This document shows positions 24,830-32,301 of a stretch of DNA of 64,000 bases, in pieces (position 1 is the first letter of the stretch; each line of letters starts with the position of its first letter). Source of the stretch: Alphaproteobacteria bacterium (GTDB lineage Bacteria; Pseudomonadota; Alphaproteobacteria; UBA9219); contig JAMFSS010000001.1 in the NCBI GenBank assembly GCA_026225415.1, positions 1 through 64,000 on the forward strand. Reading direction: 5' to 3'. A program made the translations under genes and the position numbers. The notes under the pieces were generated by a model. The model saw only the letters and a program-made list of their open reading frames with translations, ran no database searches and was not told the origin of the DNA.

Positions 24830-24969
24830 GGCAAATTCTTCCTTAATCACTCATGCTCGTTTGGAGTATAGCAAAAATAACATTATATATCATGTGGTTG
24901 CCCCATGATGCGCGTTTTGGCATGGGGCTTGCCTTAATACCTGTGTGAAACATGCACAGGAGAGGCTCA

Positions 24970-25659
24970 ATGCAGCTGTTGAATAAAGAAATTTTGAAAC
25001 GCGATGCACATCCCGTCAGCGTGGGACCGTCTTCGATAGGGCGCTGGGAATTATTCATGCCAACGCGCGCCGATGCGTTGGAAGCCAAGGATCTGCTGGA
25101 AACCCAGACCGCATTGGAACGCGCCGAAACCGTTATTCGCGCCCAGGAAGAACGCATCCAGCAATTGCAACAGATGGCTTTGACGGACGAGCTGACAGGG
25201 CTTGCCAACCGCCGCGGGTTTACCTTGGCGTTTGAACGTGAAATATCGCTGGCGCGCCGCGATGGCGATTATGGCGGTTTGCTGGTGCTGGTCGATCTGG
25301 ACGGGTTTAAATCCATCAATGACACATGGGGACATCAGGCGGGCGATGCCTATTTGCAGCTTGTCGCGCAATGTTTGCAAGGCGAAGTCCGCGCCAGCGA
25401 TACGGTCGCGCGTTTGGGCGGCGATGAATTTGCCGTTTTGCTGACGCATGTCGATGAAAAACATGGCGCGAAACGATTGGCCAAGCTGGAACAAAATTTT
25501 GCGCGCAAGGCATTGATGCTGGAAAAAGCCATTCCCCTGCGCGCCAGTTTTGGTTATGCGTGTTATGACGGGGCGCACACGATTGAAACAATTATTCAAT
25601 CGGCGGATTTGCATCTCTATGCCCACAAATCCCGCAACAAGACTTTACTCAAGGCTTAG
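24970..25659 (+). CDS. Diguanylate cyclase (GGDEF protein)
   Basis: A 229-residue cytoplasmic protein: an N-terminal ~60-residue segment with a coiled coil (LEAKDLLETQTALERAETVIRAQEERIQQLQQM) and a complete GGDEF domain (TDELTGLANRRGF, VDLDGFKSINDTWGHQAGD, RLGGDEFAVLL). The I-site Arg-x-x-Asp (RASD) stands five residues before GGDEF, so it should be active and feedback inhibited by cyclic di-GMP. The ATG at 24970 follows an AGGAGAGG ribosome-binding site. No sensory domain is visible beyond the coiled coil; signal unknown. Its end overlaps the next gene by 11 bp, convergent. Confidence 0.9.
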   Translation: MQLLNKEILKRDAHPVSVGPSSIGRWELFMPTRADALEAKDLLETQTALERAETVIRAQEERIQQLQQMALTDELTGLANRRGFTLAFEREISLARRDGDYGGLLVLVDLDGFKSINDTWGHQAGDAYLQLVAQCLQGEVRASDTVARLGGDEFAVLLTHVDEKHGAKRLAKLEQNFARKALMLEKAIPLRASFGYACYDGAHTIETIIQSADLHLYAHKSRNKTLLKA

Positions 25660-27271
25660 GCGTTAAGGCAACGGCGCGGGCATGGTAGGATTCCGCCTTG
25701 GCCGGATCATTCAAAATGCCTTTATAGATTTCGCTGAGCAATTGGTAAGAACGATAAAATTTCGGGTCGATTTCCAGCGAACGGTTCAGGCAGTCAATCG
25801 CTTGCTGAATATGGTTTTGATGATCGGGCATGCTTAAATAATTAATCGCCATATTGTAGCGCGTTTCGGCGTAGGTATCGGTAATTTTGGTGGCTTCCGC
25901 GAATTGCGCCGATGCATCTTCATATCTTCCCAGCTGGGCATAATACAATGCCAGATTATTACGCGACCGCGCCGATACTTCGCCGTGGGAAAAAATATTG
26001 GTATAAAAACTTTCCGGTGTTTTCCATGTCTGGTTCTGGTTGTATGTCAACGTCGCAAGCCACGCCGCAAAGCCAAGCGTAACAATGCCACAGCCATAAC
26101 CCACCATTTTTCGTGTCGCGCAAAAACGCGCAACGCTTTCCGCACTGCCCAAAAACAAACCCACGGCGGGCAGATACATCCAATGTTCCAGAAACAGGGA
26201 ATTCATCGGAATGAGAATGCCGGTATCGGGCGCATGCGCCGCAAAAAACCATAAGATGCCCCAGCTCAGGTGCCTTGATTGTTGCGGATGCCTGACCGAA
26301 CGGACAAGCGGCACAATGGCCAGGCACACCATCGCAAAACCCGTGACAACGGGCCTTAGGAAAAAATCGGTATAGACGGTAAACGCGCGTTCCATGTGCA
26401 GATCATGCGGCCACAGCAACAGATCGGCATAAGAGGGCAGGGTGGCGAAAAAGGTATAAAGCCGATAGATCGGGTGATCGGCATACAATTTCAAATTGGC
26501 ATAGGCGGGCAGATTGTAAAAACGATCATAGGTTTGCGGCCCGTCAAGCCCCTCGGCATGCGAACGCCAGATAACAAAAATGACCGTCACAACCCATAAC
26601 GGCCAGGTGCGCAAATAAATGCGCGGGGATAGCGGTTTGGGATTGATGTAAAACAGGCAAACCGTAACCAGCAACGGAAACATCGCCATTGTTTCCTTGC
26701 TGAGCAAGCCCAGAAGAAATAAGGGGAAGATCAACCAGATTTTGCGCGGCGTGATATCGGGCAGCAAAATGGAAACCGACAAGAGACAGAAAAACGCAAA
26801 CAACGGATCCGCCGTTGCGCTCATATAAGTCACGGCTTCGGTATGCAGGGTATGAACGCCCCATACAAGCGATGCGAGAAACACGCCCCACAAATTGAAT
26901 TTCAGTTTTTCGCCGATGCGGAACATCAAGCAGGCATTGGCGATATGGATTGTCAGATTCAGCAGATGAAACCACAAAGCCGCGCCGCCGGTTATTTGTT
27001 TGACGCATAGGTACAAAAACATCTGCATCGGGCGGAAGAAACCGCCCATGATATGCGCGCCGCTGGTGGTGGATCCTGTCAGGATTTGCGGCAGGAAATG
27101 CCAGCCTGTGAGATGGCTATTGAGCGTGATGAGCAGATCATCATCGAATAAAAACGCATTGTCGAAAATATTGCCATAGGCGGTGAATATCGCCAGCACG
27201 AGCAACAAATAGGGGGTAACCGCCCGCGCAGGCGCAGGCAGAAAATCATCGTGGGGAGCGGACAGGGACAT
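25649..27271 (-). CDS. Multi-pass membrane protein with C-terminal TPRs (TMTC/GT-C-like)
   Basis: A 540-residue protein. Residues about 20-405 hold around ten hydrophobic helices, with an N-terminal luminal-type loop containing FDNAFLFDDDLLITLNSHL (the acidic D-D-D pattern after TM1 seen in GT-C mannosyltransferase-like proteins) and loop motif HLLNLTIHIANACLMFRI. Residues about 430-540 are TPR repeats (LGRYEDASAQFAEATKI; QQAIDCLNRSLEIDPKFYRSYQLLSEIYKG). The architecture matches TMTC-type O-mannosyltransferase-like proteins, suggesting transfer of sugar from a lipid carrier to proteins. I see no exosortase signature. It is convergent with the GGDEF gene. Confidence 0.7.
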   Translation of the reverse strand: MSLSAPHDDFLPAPARAVTPYLLLVLAIFTAYGNIFDNAFLFDDDLLITLNSHLTGWHFLPQILTGSTTSGAHIMGGFFRPMQMFLYLCVKQITGGAALWFHLLNLTIHIANACLMFRIGEKLKFNLWGVFLASLVWGVHTLHTEAVTYMSATADPLFAFFCLLSVSILLPDITPRKIWLIFPLFLLGLLSKETMAMFPLLVTVCLFYINPKPLSPRIYLRTWPLWVVTVIFVIWRSHAEGLDGPQTYDRFYNLPAYANLKLYADHPIYRLYTFFATLPSYADLLLWPHDLHMERAFTVYTDFFLRPVVTGFAMVCLAIVPLVRSVRHPQQSRHLSWGILWFFAAHAPDTGILIPMNSLFLEHWMYLPAVGLFLGSAESVARFCATRKMVGYGCGIVTLGFAAWLATLTYNQNQTWKTPESFYTNIFSHGEVSARSRNNLALYYAQLGRYEDASAQFAEATKITDTYAETRYNMAINYLSMPDHQNHIQQAIDCLNRSLEIDPKFYRSYQLLSEIYKGILNDPAKAESYHARAVALTPKP

Positions 27272-27345
27272 GGAGAACGCGAATCTGGGGACAGGCGGCT
27301 ACTCTACAGGCCGCATGCTGTTCATGCCAACATGAAATAAGGATT

Positions 27346-27849
27346 TTAGGCGCAACCCGCGACATCGATCATGGACGATGCCATCGCTTCGCCCGGACGC
27401 TTGCCGCCCCAGATGACAAGTTGGAACGCGGGATAAAAACGTTCGCATTCCGTCAATGCGATTTCCACCAGATCTTCCAGCGATTCAATGCCCGGCATGC
27501 GGCCGCCACGCGTTAATACCGTGTAACGGAACAAAGGCATGCCTTGCTGGATATCCAGATTGAAATGCCCCAGCCACATGCGGTCGTTCAGCATCGCCAG
27601 CAGATCATGGACATCGTTGCGTTTCGGTTCCGGCACTTTCATATCGAACTGGCAGGAAAATTGAAGCGCGCCGATTTCCTTCTGCCACACAAAGAACATG
27701 CGGTAATGGCACCAGCGGCCCGAGAGTTCGACGATCAGTTCATCGTCATTGGCGCGGTCAAACAGCCATTCATTGGCGGACACTATTTCTTCCAGAATAT
27801 CCAAAGGATTATTCAGCGTCTGCGTTTCAAAGGCGGTTTGGAGCGACAT
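27346..27849 (-). CDS. YbjN-domain protein
   Basis: A 167-residue protein matching the YbjN family (PF10722): NPLDILEEIVSANEWLFDR, ELIVELSGRWCHYRMFFVW, QFSCQFDMKVPEPKRNDVHDLLAMLNDRMWLGHFNLD and C-terminal FYPAFQLVIWGGK. YbjN proteins are thought to regulate stress-linked processes; the reaction, if any, is unknown. I chose the ATG at 27849 because a GAGGT ribosome-binding site precedes it; the open frame 49 codons longer has no similarity. A dense cluster of GANTC methylation sites and a 10-bp inverted repeat lie upstream. Confidence 0.82.
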   Translation of the reverse strand: MSLQTAFETQTLNNPLDILEEIVSANEWLFDRANDDELIVELSGRWCHYRMFFVWQKEIGALQFSCQFDMKVPEPKRNDVHDLLAMLNDRMWLGHFNLDIQQGMPLFRYTVLTRGGRMPGIESLEDLVEIALTECERFYPAFQLVIWGGKRPGEAMASSMIDVAGCA

Positions 27850-27954
27850 TGATACCTCAATAAAGGAACCTGATAAGCGGCGGCGGGTAGGTGCGGAAAT
27901 TTCGAGACACCATTTGGTATCAAAATCACGCGCTGCGCCGCAAGGGTCTTTGAT

Positions 27955-28066
27955 GATTCTTTTATGCTCAGAATCCGTCCGTGTTATTTGAGTCACAGGG
28001 GACGGTGCCGGAACGATTCTGTTTGGGCGTGCCGCAAGTGACTCAAATGATTCACATTTCCGAGTC
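27955..28066. promoter_or_regulatory. Cluster of seven GANTC (CcrM) sites with an inverted repeat
   Basis: GANTC occurs at 27955, 27971, 27990, 28015, 28040, 28049 and 28062, seven times in 112 bp (chance expectation is below one). TTTGAGTCAC (27987-27996) is the exact inverted repeat of GTGACTCAAA (28038-28047), each arm holding one GANTC. CcrM methylates GANTC in alphaproteobacteria and controls cell-cycle genes. The site lies in the 236-bp gap upstream of the ybjN-like gene, so it is most likely its control region. Confidence 0.65.
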
Positions 28067-28085
28067 TTTTCAACGCGAAAAAGCG

Positions 28086-28412
28086 TTACCGGCGCGCGCG
28101 GGTTTTTGCCTTTGTTTTAACAGAAGGTAAATTTCTCTTTTTCGTCTTTACCTTTACGTTCGCGCTTGACAGATTCAAATGAGCCTCGATTTTCGCCAAA
28201 CGCCTGGCCACATCTTCCTGGGTCGCGCGGGCTTTGGCGATCATGGCAAAGGCGGCGTCGAATTCTTCGCGCGTAACCAGATCGAGATCGCGCGCTATGC
28301 CGCCCACCCGTTGTTTGGCTTGCGCGCGCAATTCATGCCGCGCTTCGGCAAGGTTGCTGAGAATTCCGGTCCCGAGGGTCAGCATATCTTCGGCAAAACT
28401 TTTATTGGGCAT
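28086..28412 (-). CDS. ubiK: Ubiquinone biosynthesis accessory factor UbiK (BMFP)
   Basis: A 108-residue protein of the BMFP/UbiK family: LGTGILSNLAEARHELRAQAKQ followed by the coiled-coil segment DLVTREEFDAAFAMIAKARATQEDVARRLAKIEAHL. UbiK helps assemble the aerobic ubiquinone biosynthesis complex. The last 25 residues are unusually Lys/Arg-rich (KTKKRNLPSVKTKAKTRARR), longer and more basic than in typical members, so it may bind acidic lipids or nucleic acid. It is divergent from lgt across a 126-bp gap that holds imperfect inverted repeats. Confidence 0.85.
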   Translation of the reverse strand: MPNKSFAEDMLTLGTGILSNLAEARHELRAQAKQRVGGIARDLDLVTREEFDAAFAMIAKARATQEDVARRLAKIEAHLNLSSANVKVKTKKRNLPSVKTKAKTRARR

Positions 28413-28416
28413 AGGA

Positions 28417-28534
28417 ATATGGGGGTTAGAGAAAGGGAAGGCGAGGGAGGAAGATGGGAGGCAAAGGGGGTTTTGTCTAGCAGGTTTTTTTATGCTATTC
28501 CCTCCTTCTCCCTTGTTTCCCTAACCCCCTATAT
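28417..28534. repeat. Imperfect inverted repeat between ubiK and lgt
   Basis: The left arm (about 28417-28450, TATGGGGGTTAGAGAAAGG...) and right arm (about 28498-28534, ...TTTCCCTAACCCCCTATAT) are imperfect inverted repeats of roughly 35 bp around a 50-bp AT-rich core. GGGGTTAGAGAAAG (28422-28435) also occurs, reverse-complemented, at 37638-37651 next to the inserted four-helix gene. It occupies nearly the whole ubiK-lgt gap, so promoters must be within it. Confidence 0.5.
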
Positions 28535-28538
28535 CCCT

Positions 28539-29336
28539 ATGCAATTCCCCAACTTTGACCCCGTCGCTGTTTCCCTCGGCCCTTTGGTTATCCGCTGGTA
28601 CGCGCTTGCCTATCTGACAGGATTCGTTTTGGGCTGGCGTTGGTGCATGGCGATGGCGCGGCAATGGGCATCCTCGCCGCGCCCCGAAATGTATGATGAA
28701 TTTCTGACATGGGCCGTGTTGGGGGTTATCCTTGGCGGGCGCATCGGCTATGTGCTGTTTTATAATGGTGCGGAATATTGGGATCATCCGCTGGAAGCGT
28801 TAAAAGTCTGGCATGGCGGCATGTCGTTTCATGGCGGCATGTCGGGCGTAATTATCGCCGCGATTTTGTTCACGCGCAAAAAGAAGATTTCGTTTTTTGC
28901 CTTCACCGATTTGCTGGCCTGCGTCACGCCGATTGGTTTGGGTTTGGGGCGCTTGGCGAATTTTGTGAATGGCGAACTTTTTGGCCGCGTGACGGATGAG
29001 CCGTGGGGCATTGTGTTTCCGCGTGGCGGCGATTTGCCGCGCCACCCCAGCCAGCTGTATGAAGCGGGTGCCGAAGGTTTGTTGTTGTTGCTGATATTGT
29101 TCGCTTTGTCGCGGTGCGAGAAAATCCGCACCCATCACGGCGTTTTGTCGGGCGCGTTTTTGCTCCTATATGGCATGTTCCGTTTTTCTATCGAATTTTT
29201 CCGCGAACCCGATGCGCAATTGGGTTTCCTGTTCGCCGGGGCGACGATGGGGCAGTTGTTGTGCATCCCTATGATGATCGCGGGTATTTGCATTATCATC
29301 TATGCCTGCCGGAAACAGGTTCATGAGCCCGCTTGA
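28539..29336 (+). CDS. lgt: Prolipoprotein diacylglyceryl transferase
   Basis: A 265-residue inner-membrane enzyme that transfers diacylglycerol from phosphatidylglycerol to the lipobox Cys, the first step of lipoprotein maturation. Seven helices are visible; WYALAYLTGF, the HGGMSFHGGMSG stretch and the signature GLGRLANFVNGELFGR are conserved, as are HPSQLYEA and FRFSIEFFREPD. The ATG at 28539 gives the usual family start. It overlaps midA by 14 bp. The window also encodes several lipoproteins that depend on it (PrsT-like, the nuo-operon pair). Confidence 0.95.
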   Translation: MQFPNFDPVAVSLGPLVIRWYALAYLTGFVLGWRWCMAMARQWASSPRPEMYDEFLTWAVLGVILGGRIGYVLFYNGAEYWDHPLEALKVWHGGMSFHGGMSGVIIAAILFTRKKKISFFAFTDLLACVTPIGLGLGRLANFVNGELFGRVTDEPWGIVFPRGGDLPRHPSQLYEAGAEGLLLLLILFALSRCEKIRTHHGVLSGAFLLLYGMFRFSIEFFREPDAQLGFLFAGATMGQLLCIPMMIAGICIIIYACRKQVHEPA

Positions 29337-30369
29337 GCGCATCATCCGCGAGATTATCGAAGCGCAAGGCGGTATCTCGCTGGCCGCCTATATGGAATTG
29401 GCCTTACAACATCCGGCGCATGGTTATTACCGTATAGCAAACCCCATAGGGCGCGATGGCGATTTCATCACGGCACCGGAAATCAGCCAGATGTTCGGCG
29501 AAATGCTGGGTGTCTGGTGCGCCGAAACATGGCGGGCGATGGGCAAGCCTGCGGCCTTCGCGCTTGTGGAATTTGGCGCGGGTCGCGGCACGATGATGCG
29601 CGATATCCTGCGTGCCACATCGCGGGTTGGCGGTTTCCACGAAGCCGTGAATCTCTATCTGGTGGAGAGCAGCGAGGTTCTACGCGCCGCGCAGCGCGAT
29701 ATTTTACAAGACGCGCATCCGCATTTTATTTCCGCACTGACGGATATACCGCCGATGCCAACCCTTGTGGTGGCGAATGAATTTTTCGATGCTCTGCCGG
29801 TGCGACAATTCGAGAAAACATTTCAAGGCTGGGCGGAACGTATGGTGGTTGTTGAAAATGATGCGCTGGTTCTGGCACCACGTTTGTTAGACGCAGCGGA
29901 AATGAATTTGGTGCCTCCCGCATTGCATGATGCCACACCGAATACCATTTTTGAATTTTGTCCCAAGGCGCAAAACATCATACATGCGATAGCGCAACAT
30001 ATCGTGAAACATCACGGCGCGATGCTGGCGGTTGATTATGGTTATACGGCAACCACCGGCAATGCGACAATTCAGGCGGTTGCCAATCATGCCTATGCTG
30101 ATATCTTTTCCAACATTGGCGAAACGGATTTAACCGCGCATGTCGATTTTGCGGCGCTCGCTACTGCTGCGCGATTGGCCGGTGCGGAAACATTGCCATT
30201 GGTGGGGCAGGGCGAATTTTTGCGGAATCTGGGTATTAAATTGCGTGCCGATGCGCTCAAGAAAAATGCAGCACCTGCGCAGGCAGCCGAAATCGAAATT
30301 GCTTTGCATCGGTTGACGTCGGATGCCGAAATGGGCGTGTTGTTCAAAATGTTGGAAATCAAAGGCTAG
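29323..30369 (+). CDS. SAM-dependent methyltransferase, MidA/NDUFAF7 family
   Basis: A 348-residue class I methyltransferase of the MidA/NDUFAF7 type. It has GYYRIANPIGRDGDFITAPEISQMFGE, the SAM-binding LVEFGAGRGTMMRDIL and the later VANEFFDALPVRQF. The mitochondrial relative methylates an Arg of the complex I NDUFS2 subunit (NuoD homologue), so in a genome with a nuo operon it probably acts on NuoD or complex I assembly; this is inferred from family, not shown here. Overlap with lgt (ATG at 29323, stop of lgt at 29336) implies co-expression. Confidence 0.85.
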   Translation: MSPLERIIREIIEAQGGISLAAYMELALQHPAHGYYRIANPIGRDGDFITAPEISQMFGEMLGVWCAETWRAMGKPAAFALVEFGAGRGTMMRDILRATSRVGGFHEAVNLYLVESSEVLRAAQRDILQDAHPHFISALTDIPPMPTLVVANEFFDALPVRQFEKTFQGWAERMVVVENDALVLAPRLLDAAEMNLVPPALHDATPNTIFEFCPKAQNIIHAIAQHIVKHHGAMLAVDYGYTATTGNATIQAVANHAYADIFSNIGETDLTAHVDFAALATAARLAGAETLPLVGQGEFLRNLGIKLRADALKKNAAPAQAAEIEIALHRLTSDAEMGVLFKMLEIKG

Positions 30370-30465
30370 GGCGCGGTAATCTTGCGTTAACCATAATAAT
30401 TATCACTTTATTTACCCATCCTCTTTACACTTGGAATTGTCAGAATTTATTTTGAGGAGATAGCT

Positions 30466-30807
30466 ATGGCGAATCCAGGCAATTCATTTGGCAATGGCGC
30501 AGAGCGCCAATTTGATCTGGGAAAGATAAGCCCGTCCACCAGAGGGGCGCTGGCGCAAATGCGCTCTCATGCCGCCCGCGACGTAAGCTCATCCAGAGCT
30601 TCCGTAGGGCCAACCGCTTCACAGCAATTTGCCACAGAAAAATTCAAGCCAACGATTGGCGCGGTCGATATTGGACAAAAGGGATATCTGGCTTCGACGC
30701 CCGTTTCCACGGGTTCATCGGGCGTGAGCGCTTCAGTCGGATTTAAGCAAATCGATGATGGCGCCAGAAAAAAGGCCTTTGGGATTGGCTTTAGTATTTC
30801 CGGCTAA
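30466..30807 (+). CDS. Hypothetical Ser/Gly-rich protein (113 aa)
   Basis: A 113-residue protein of no family I recognise. It is rich in Ser, Gly, Ala and Lys (ALAQMRSHAARDVSSSRASV; STPVSTGSSGVSASVGFKQ), looks disordered and has no signal peptide or membrane segment. The start is well supported by a GAGGAG ribosome-binding site 7 bases before the ATG. TTAACCAT, a CtrA half-site-like sequence, lies at 30387-30394 in its 96-bp upstream gap. It is convergent with the PilT-like gene, the stop codons overlapping. Confidence 0.6.
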   Translation: MANPGNSFGNGAERQFDLGKISPSTRGALAQMRSHAARDVSSSRASVGPTASQQFATEKFKPTIGAVDIGQKGYLASTPVSTGSSGVSASVGFKQIDDGARKKAFGIGFSISG

Positions 30808-31784
30808 AACACCCGTCCATTTTGTATCAATTTCGCCATTTGTTGGTCGGCAATCGTGCGCGTTTGCCCGATGCGTTTATCGCGTATCATGGCGCGGATG
30901 GGCGAACCCGGGTTATCCGCTTCGGTCATCATGAAATGCGCGAATACGCCCGACGGGGTGAAAGTCTGGTAGATTACGCAAGACAAACCCGCCGCCAACA
31001 ACAACGCCGCGCGGTCGCCCACTTCCTGTTCCGCCAATTGCAATAAACCTTCCAACGCTTCTTCCATGCTACCGGCATGCATAGTAGCCAAAACCGTGTG
31101 TCCCGAAGTCGCGGCGCGTAAAACCTGATTGGCGGCATCTGGCGTGCGGATTTCACCCACAAGAATATAACGCGGATGCCAACGCAACGCGCGTTTCAGC
31201 ATCAAACCCCATTCCGGCTCACCGTGAATTTCAGTCTGATAGCAATAACCATTCGTGCCGATGCGGCCATCAATGTCATATTCAACGGGATCTTCCAGCG
31301 TGAAACCAACCCCGCCATAAGTTTCCAGATAGCGCGACAGTAACGAAGACACCGTCGTGCTTTTGCCCTGACCCGATGCGCCGCACACCAGAATTAATCC
31401 GCTGCGGCGGCCCAATTCTTCCAACACAGGGGGTAATTGTGGAATGAGGCCGAGTTTTTCCAACACAGGCGGCACGCGCGGCAATCGGCGGATGGCGGCC
31501 CACACTTCGCCCTTGGCCGTGTCCAACCGCGTGACACGCATGCGCATGCCGTCATATTCCATACCGGCATCATCGGTGGTGAAATGGTCGCGCAGATAAT
31601 TGGCCAAACGTGCCGTGTCATCGAAATAGATTTCAGGTAAATCGGCATCGGGCAAATTCATCGTGCCGCCCTGGCCGGAACGGTAATGCGGCATCGCATC
31701 CGCATCCAGACGCAGATAGATATCCATGAAATCGAGGCTGCGCAGCGGCATTTGGGGTGCGGGTTTTGCGGCAATATGGGGCAT
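30804..31784 (-). CDS. PilT/DotB-like AAA ATPase (solitary)
   Basis: A 326-residue GspE/PilT-superfamily ATPase. Walker A is GASGQGKSTTVSSLLSRYL (about residues 133-150), followed by the Asp box FTLEDPVEYDIDG, Walker B YILVGEIRTPDAANQVLRA and the His box ATSGHTVLATMHAG. The N-terminal ~110 residues (LDFMDIYLRLDADAMPHYRSG) resemble DotB/TraJ-type ATPases more than PilT. No other pilus or secretion gene is nearby, so the machine it serves is unknown. The ATG at 31784 follows an AAAGGA ribosome-binding site. Confidence 0.82.
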   Translation of the reverse strand: MPHIAAKPAPQMPLRSLDFMDIYLRLDADAMPHYRSGQGGTMNLPDADLPEIYFDDTARLANYLRDHFTTDDAGMEYDGMRMRVTRLDTAKGEVWAAIRRLPRVPPVLEKLGLIPQLPPVLEELGRRSGLILVCGASGQGKSTTVSSLLSRYLETYGGVGFTLEDPVEYDIDGRIGTNGYCYQTEIHGEPEWGLMLKRALRWHPRYILVGEIRTPDAANQVLRAATSGHTVLATMHAGSMEEALEGLLQLAEQEVGDRAALLLAAGLSCVIYQTFTPSGVFAHFMMTEADNPGSPIRAMIRDKRIGQTRTIADQQMAKLIQNGRVF

Positions 31785-31914
31785 AAGCAATCCTTTAAAT
31801 ATATCCTTGAAAACGGGGCAGTGTAGCGCGTTGGGCGGGGTGGTTTCCACCGCATCATTACTTGCAAGCCCTAAATCTTTGGCTTAGGATTCAAGCATAT
31901 AAAGGAGAATCGCC

Positions 31915-32295
31915 ATGCCCGACAAAATCCTGAGCCTTAAAATCAAGGAAGCCCTTATCGCATCCGGCCATAACCGGCACGATGCGCACAAGCTGTTGCT
32001 GACCTGGGCGGTGCGTGATCCTGCTTTGCTTTTGTCGATGACCAAACCGCATTTGAAGGCGATCGCCGCCGGTCTGGTCGATCATTATGTGCGCCAAGGT
32101 GGCGACGGCGTGGCCGAAGAAGACGCAAGCCCCGACAAGCTGTCGCGCCGTACCATCGATGATATTGTTTCATCAGGCAGTCGATTGCCGGTTGATAAAC
32201 GCCGCAATTCTCCTGTGCCGCCACCGAAATCAACCGAGCGTCAGGCATCGACCATGCGCAAGCTGGCCGCCGCTTTTACCAAGAAGAAAAAGTAA
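31915..32295 (+). CDS. Hypothetical basic protein (126 aa)
   Basis: A 126-residue protein beginning MPDKILSLKIKEALIASGHN; it has a helical N-terminal ~60 residues (HDAHKLLLTWAVRDPALLLSMTKPHLKAIAAGLVDHYV) and a basic, disordered tail (RKLAAAFTKKKK). I recognise no family. AAAGGAGAA before the ATG is a good ribosome-binding site. It is transcribed divergently from the PilT-like gene and converges on dnaB. Confidence 0.65.
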   Translation: MPDKILSLKIKEALIASGHNRHDAHKLLLTWAVRDPALLLSMTKPHLKAIAAGLVDHYVRQGGDGVAEEDASPDKLSRRTIDDIVSSGSRLPVDKRRNSPVPPPKSTERQASTMRKLAAAFTKKKK

Positions 32296-32301
32296 CGCCC
32301 T

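Larger units (their letters stand above)
24585..24969. other. 385-bp divergent intergenic region: palindrome, DnaA box, AT-rich stretch
   Basis: Between eipB (minus) and the GGDEF gene (plus). It holds palindrome copy 2 (24661-24804), the DnaA-box sequence at 24821-24829 and a 140-bp AT-rich stretch before the GGDEF gene. ORFs here are small and only reflect the palindrome. The region must carry promoters in both directions. Confidence 0.6.

Noticed and set aside
24595-24846. Two small plus-strand ORFs over palindrome copy 2
   Set aside because: They reflect the inverted repeat, not conserved protein; no ribosome-binding site.
25649-27271. Considered as the missing exosortase of the VPLPA system
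   Set aside because: Twice the expected length, with C-terminal TPRs; lacks the exosortase pattern of conserved Cys, Arg and His in membrane helices. It fits a TMTC-like protein.
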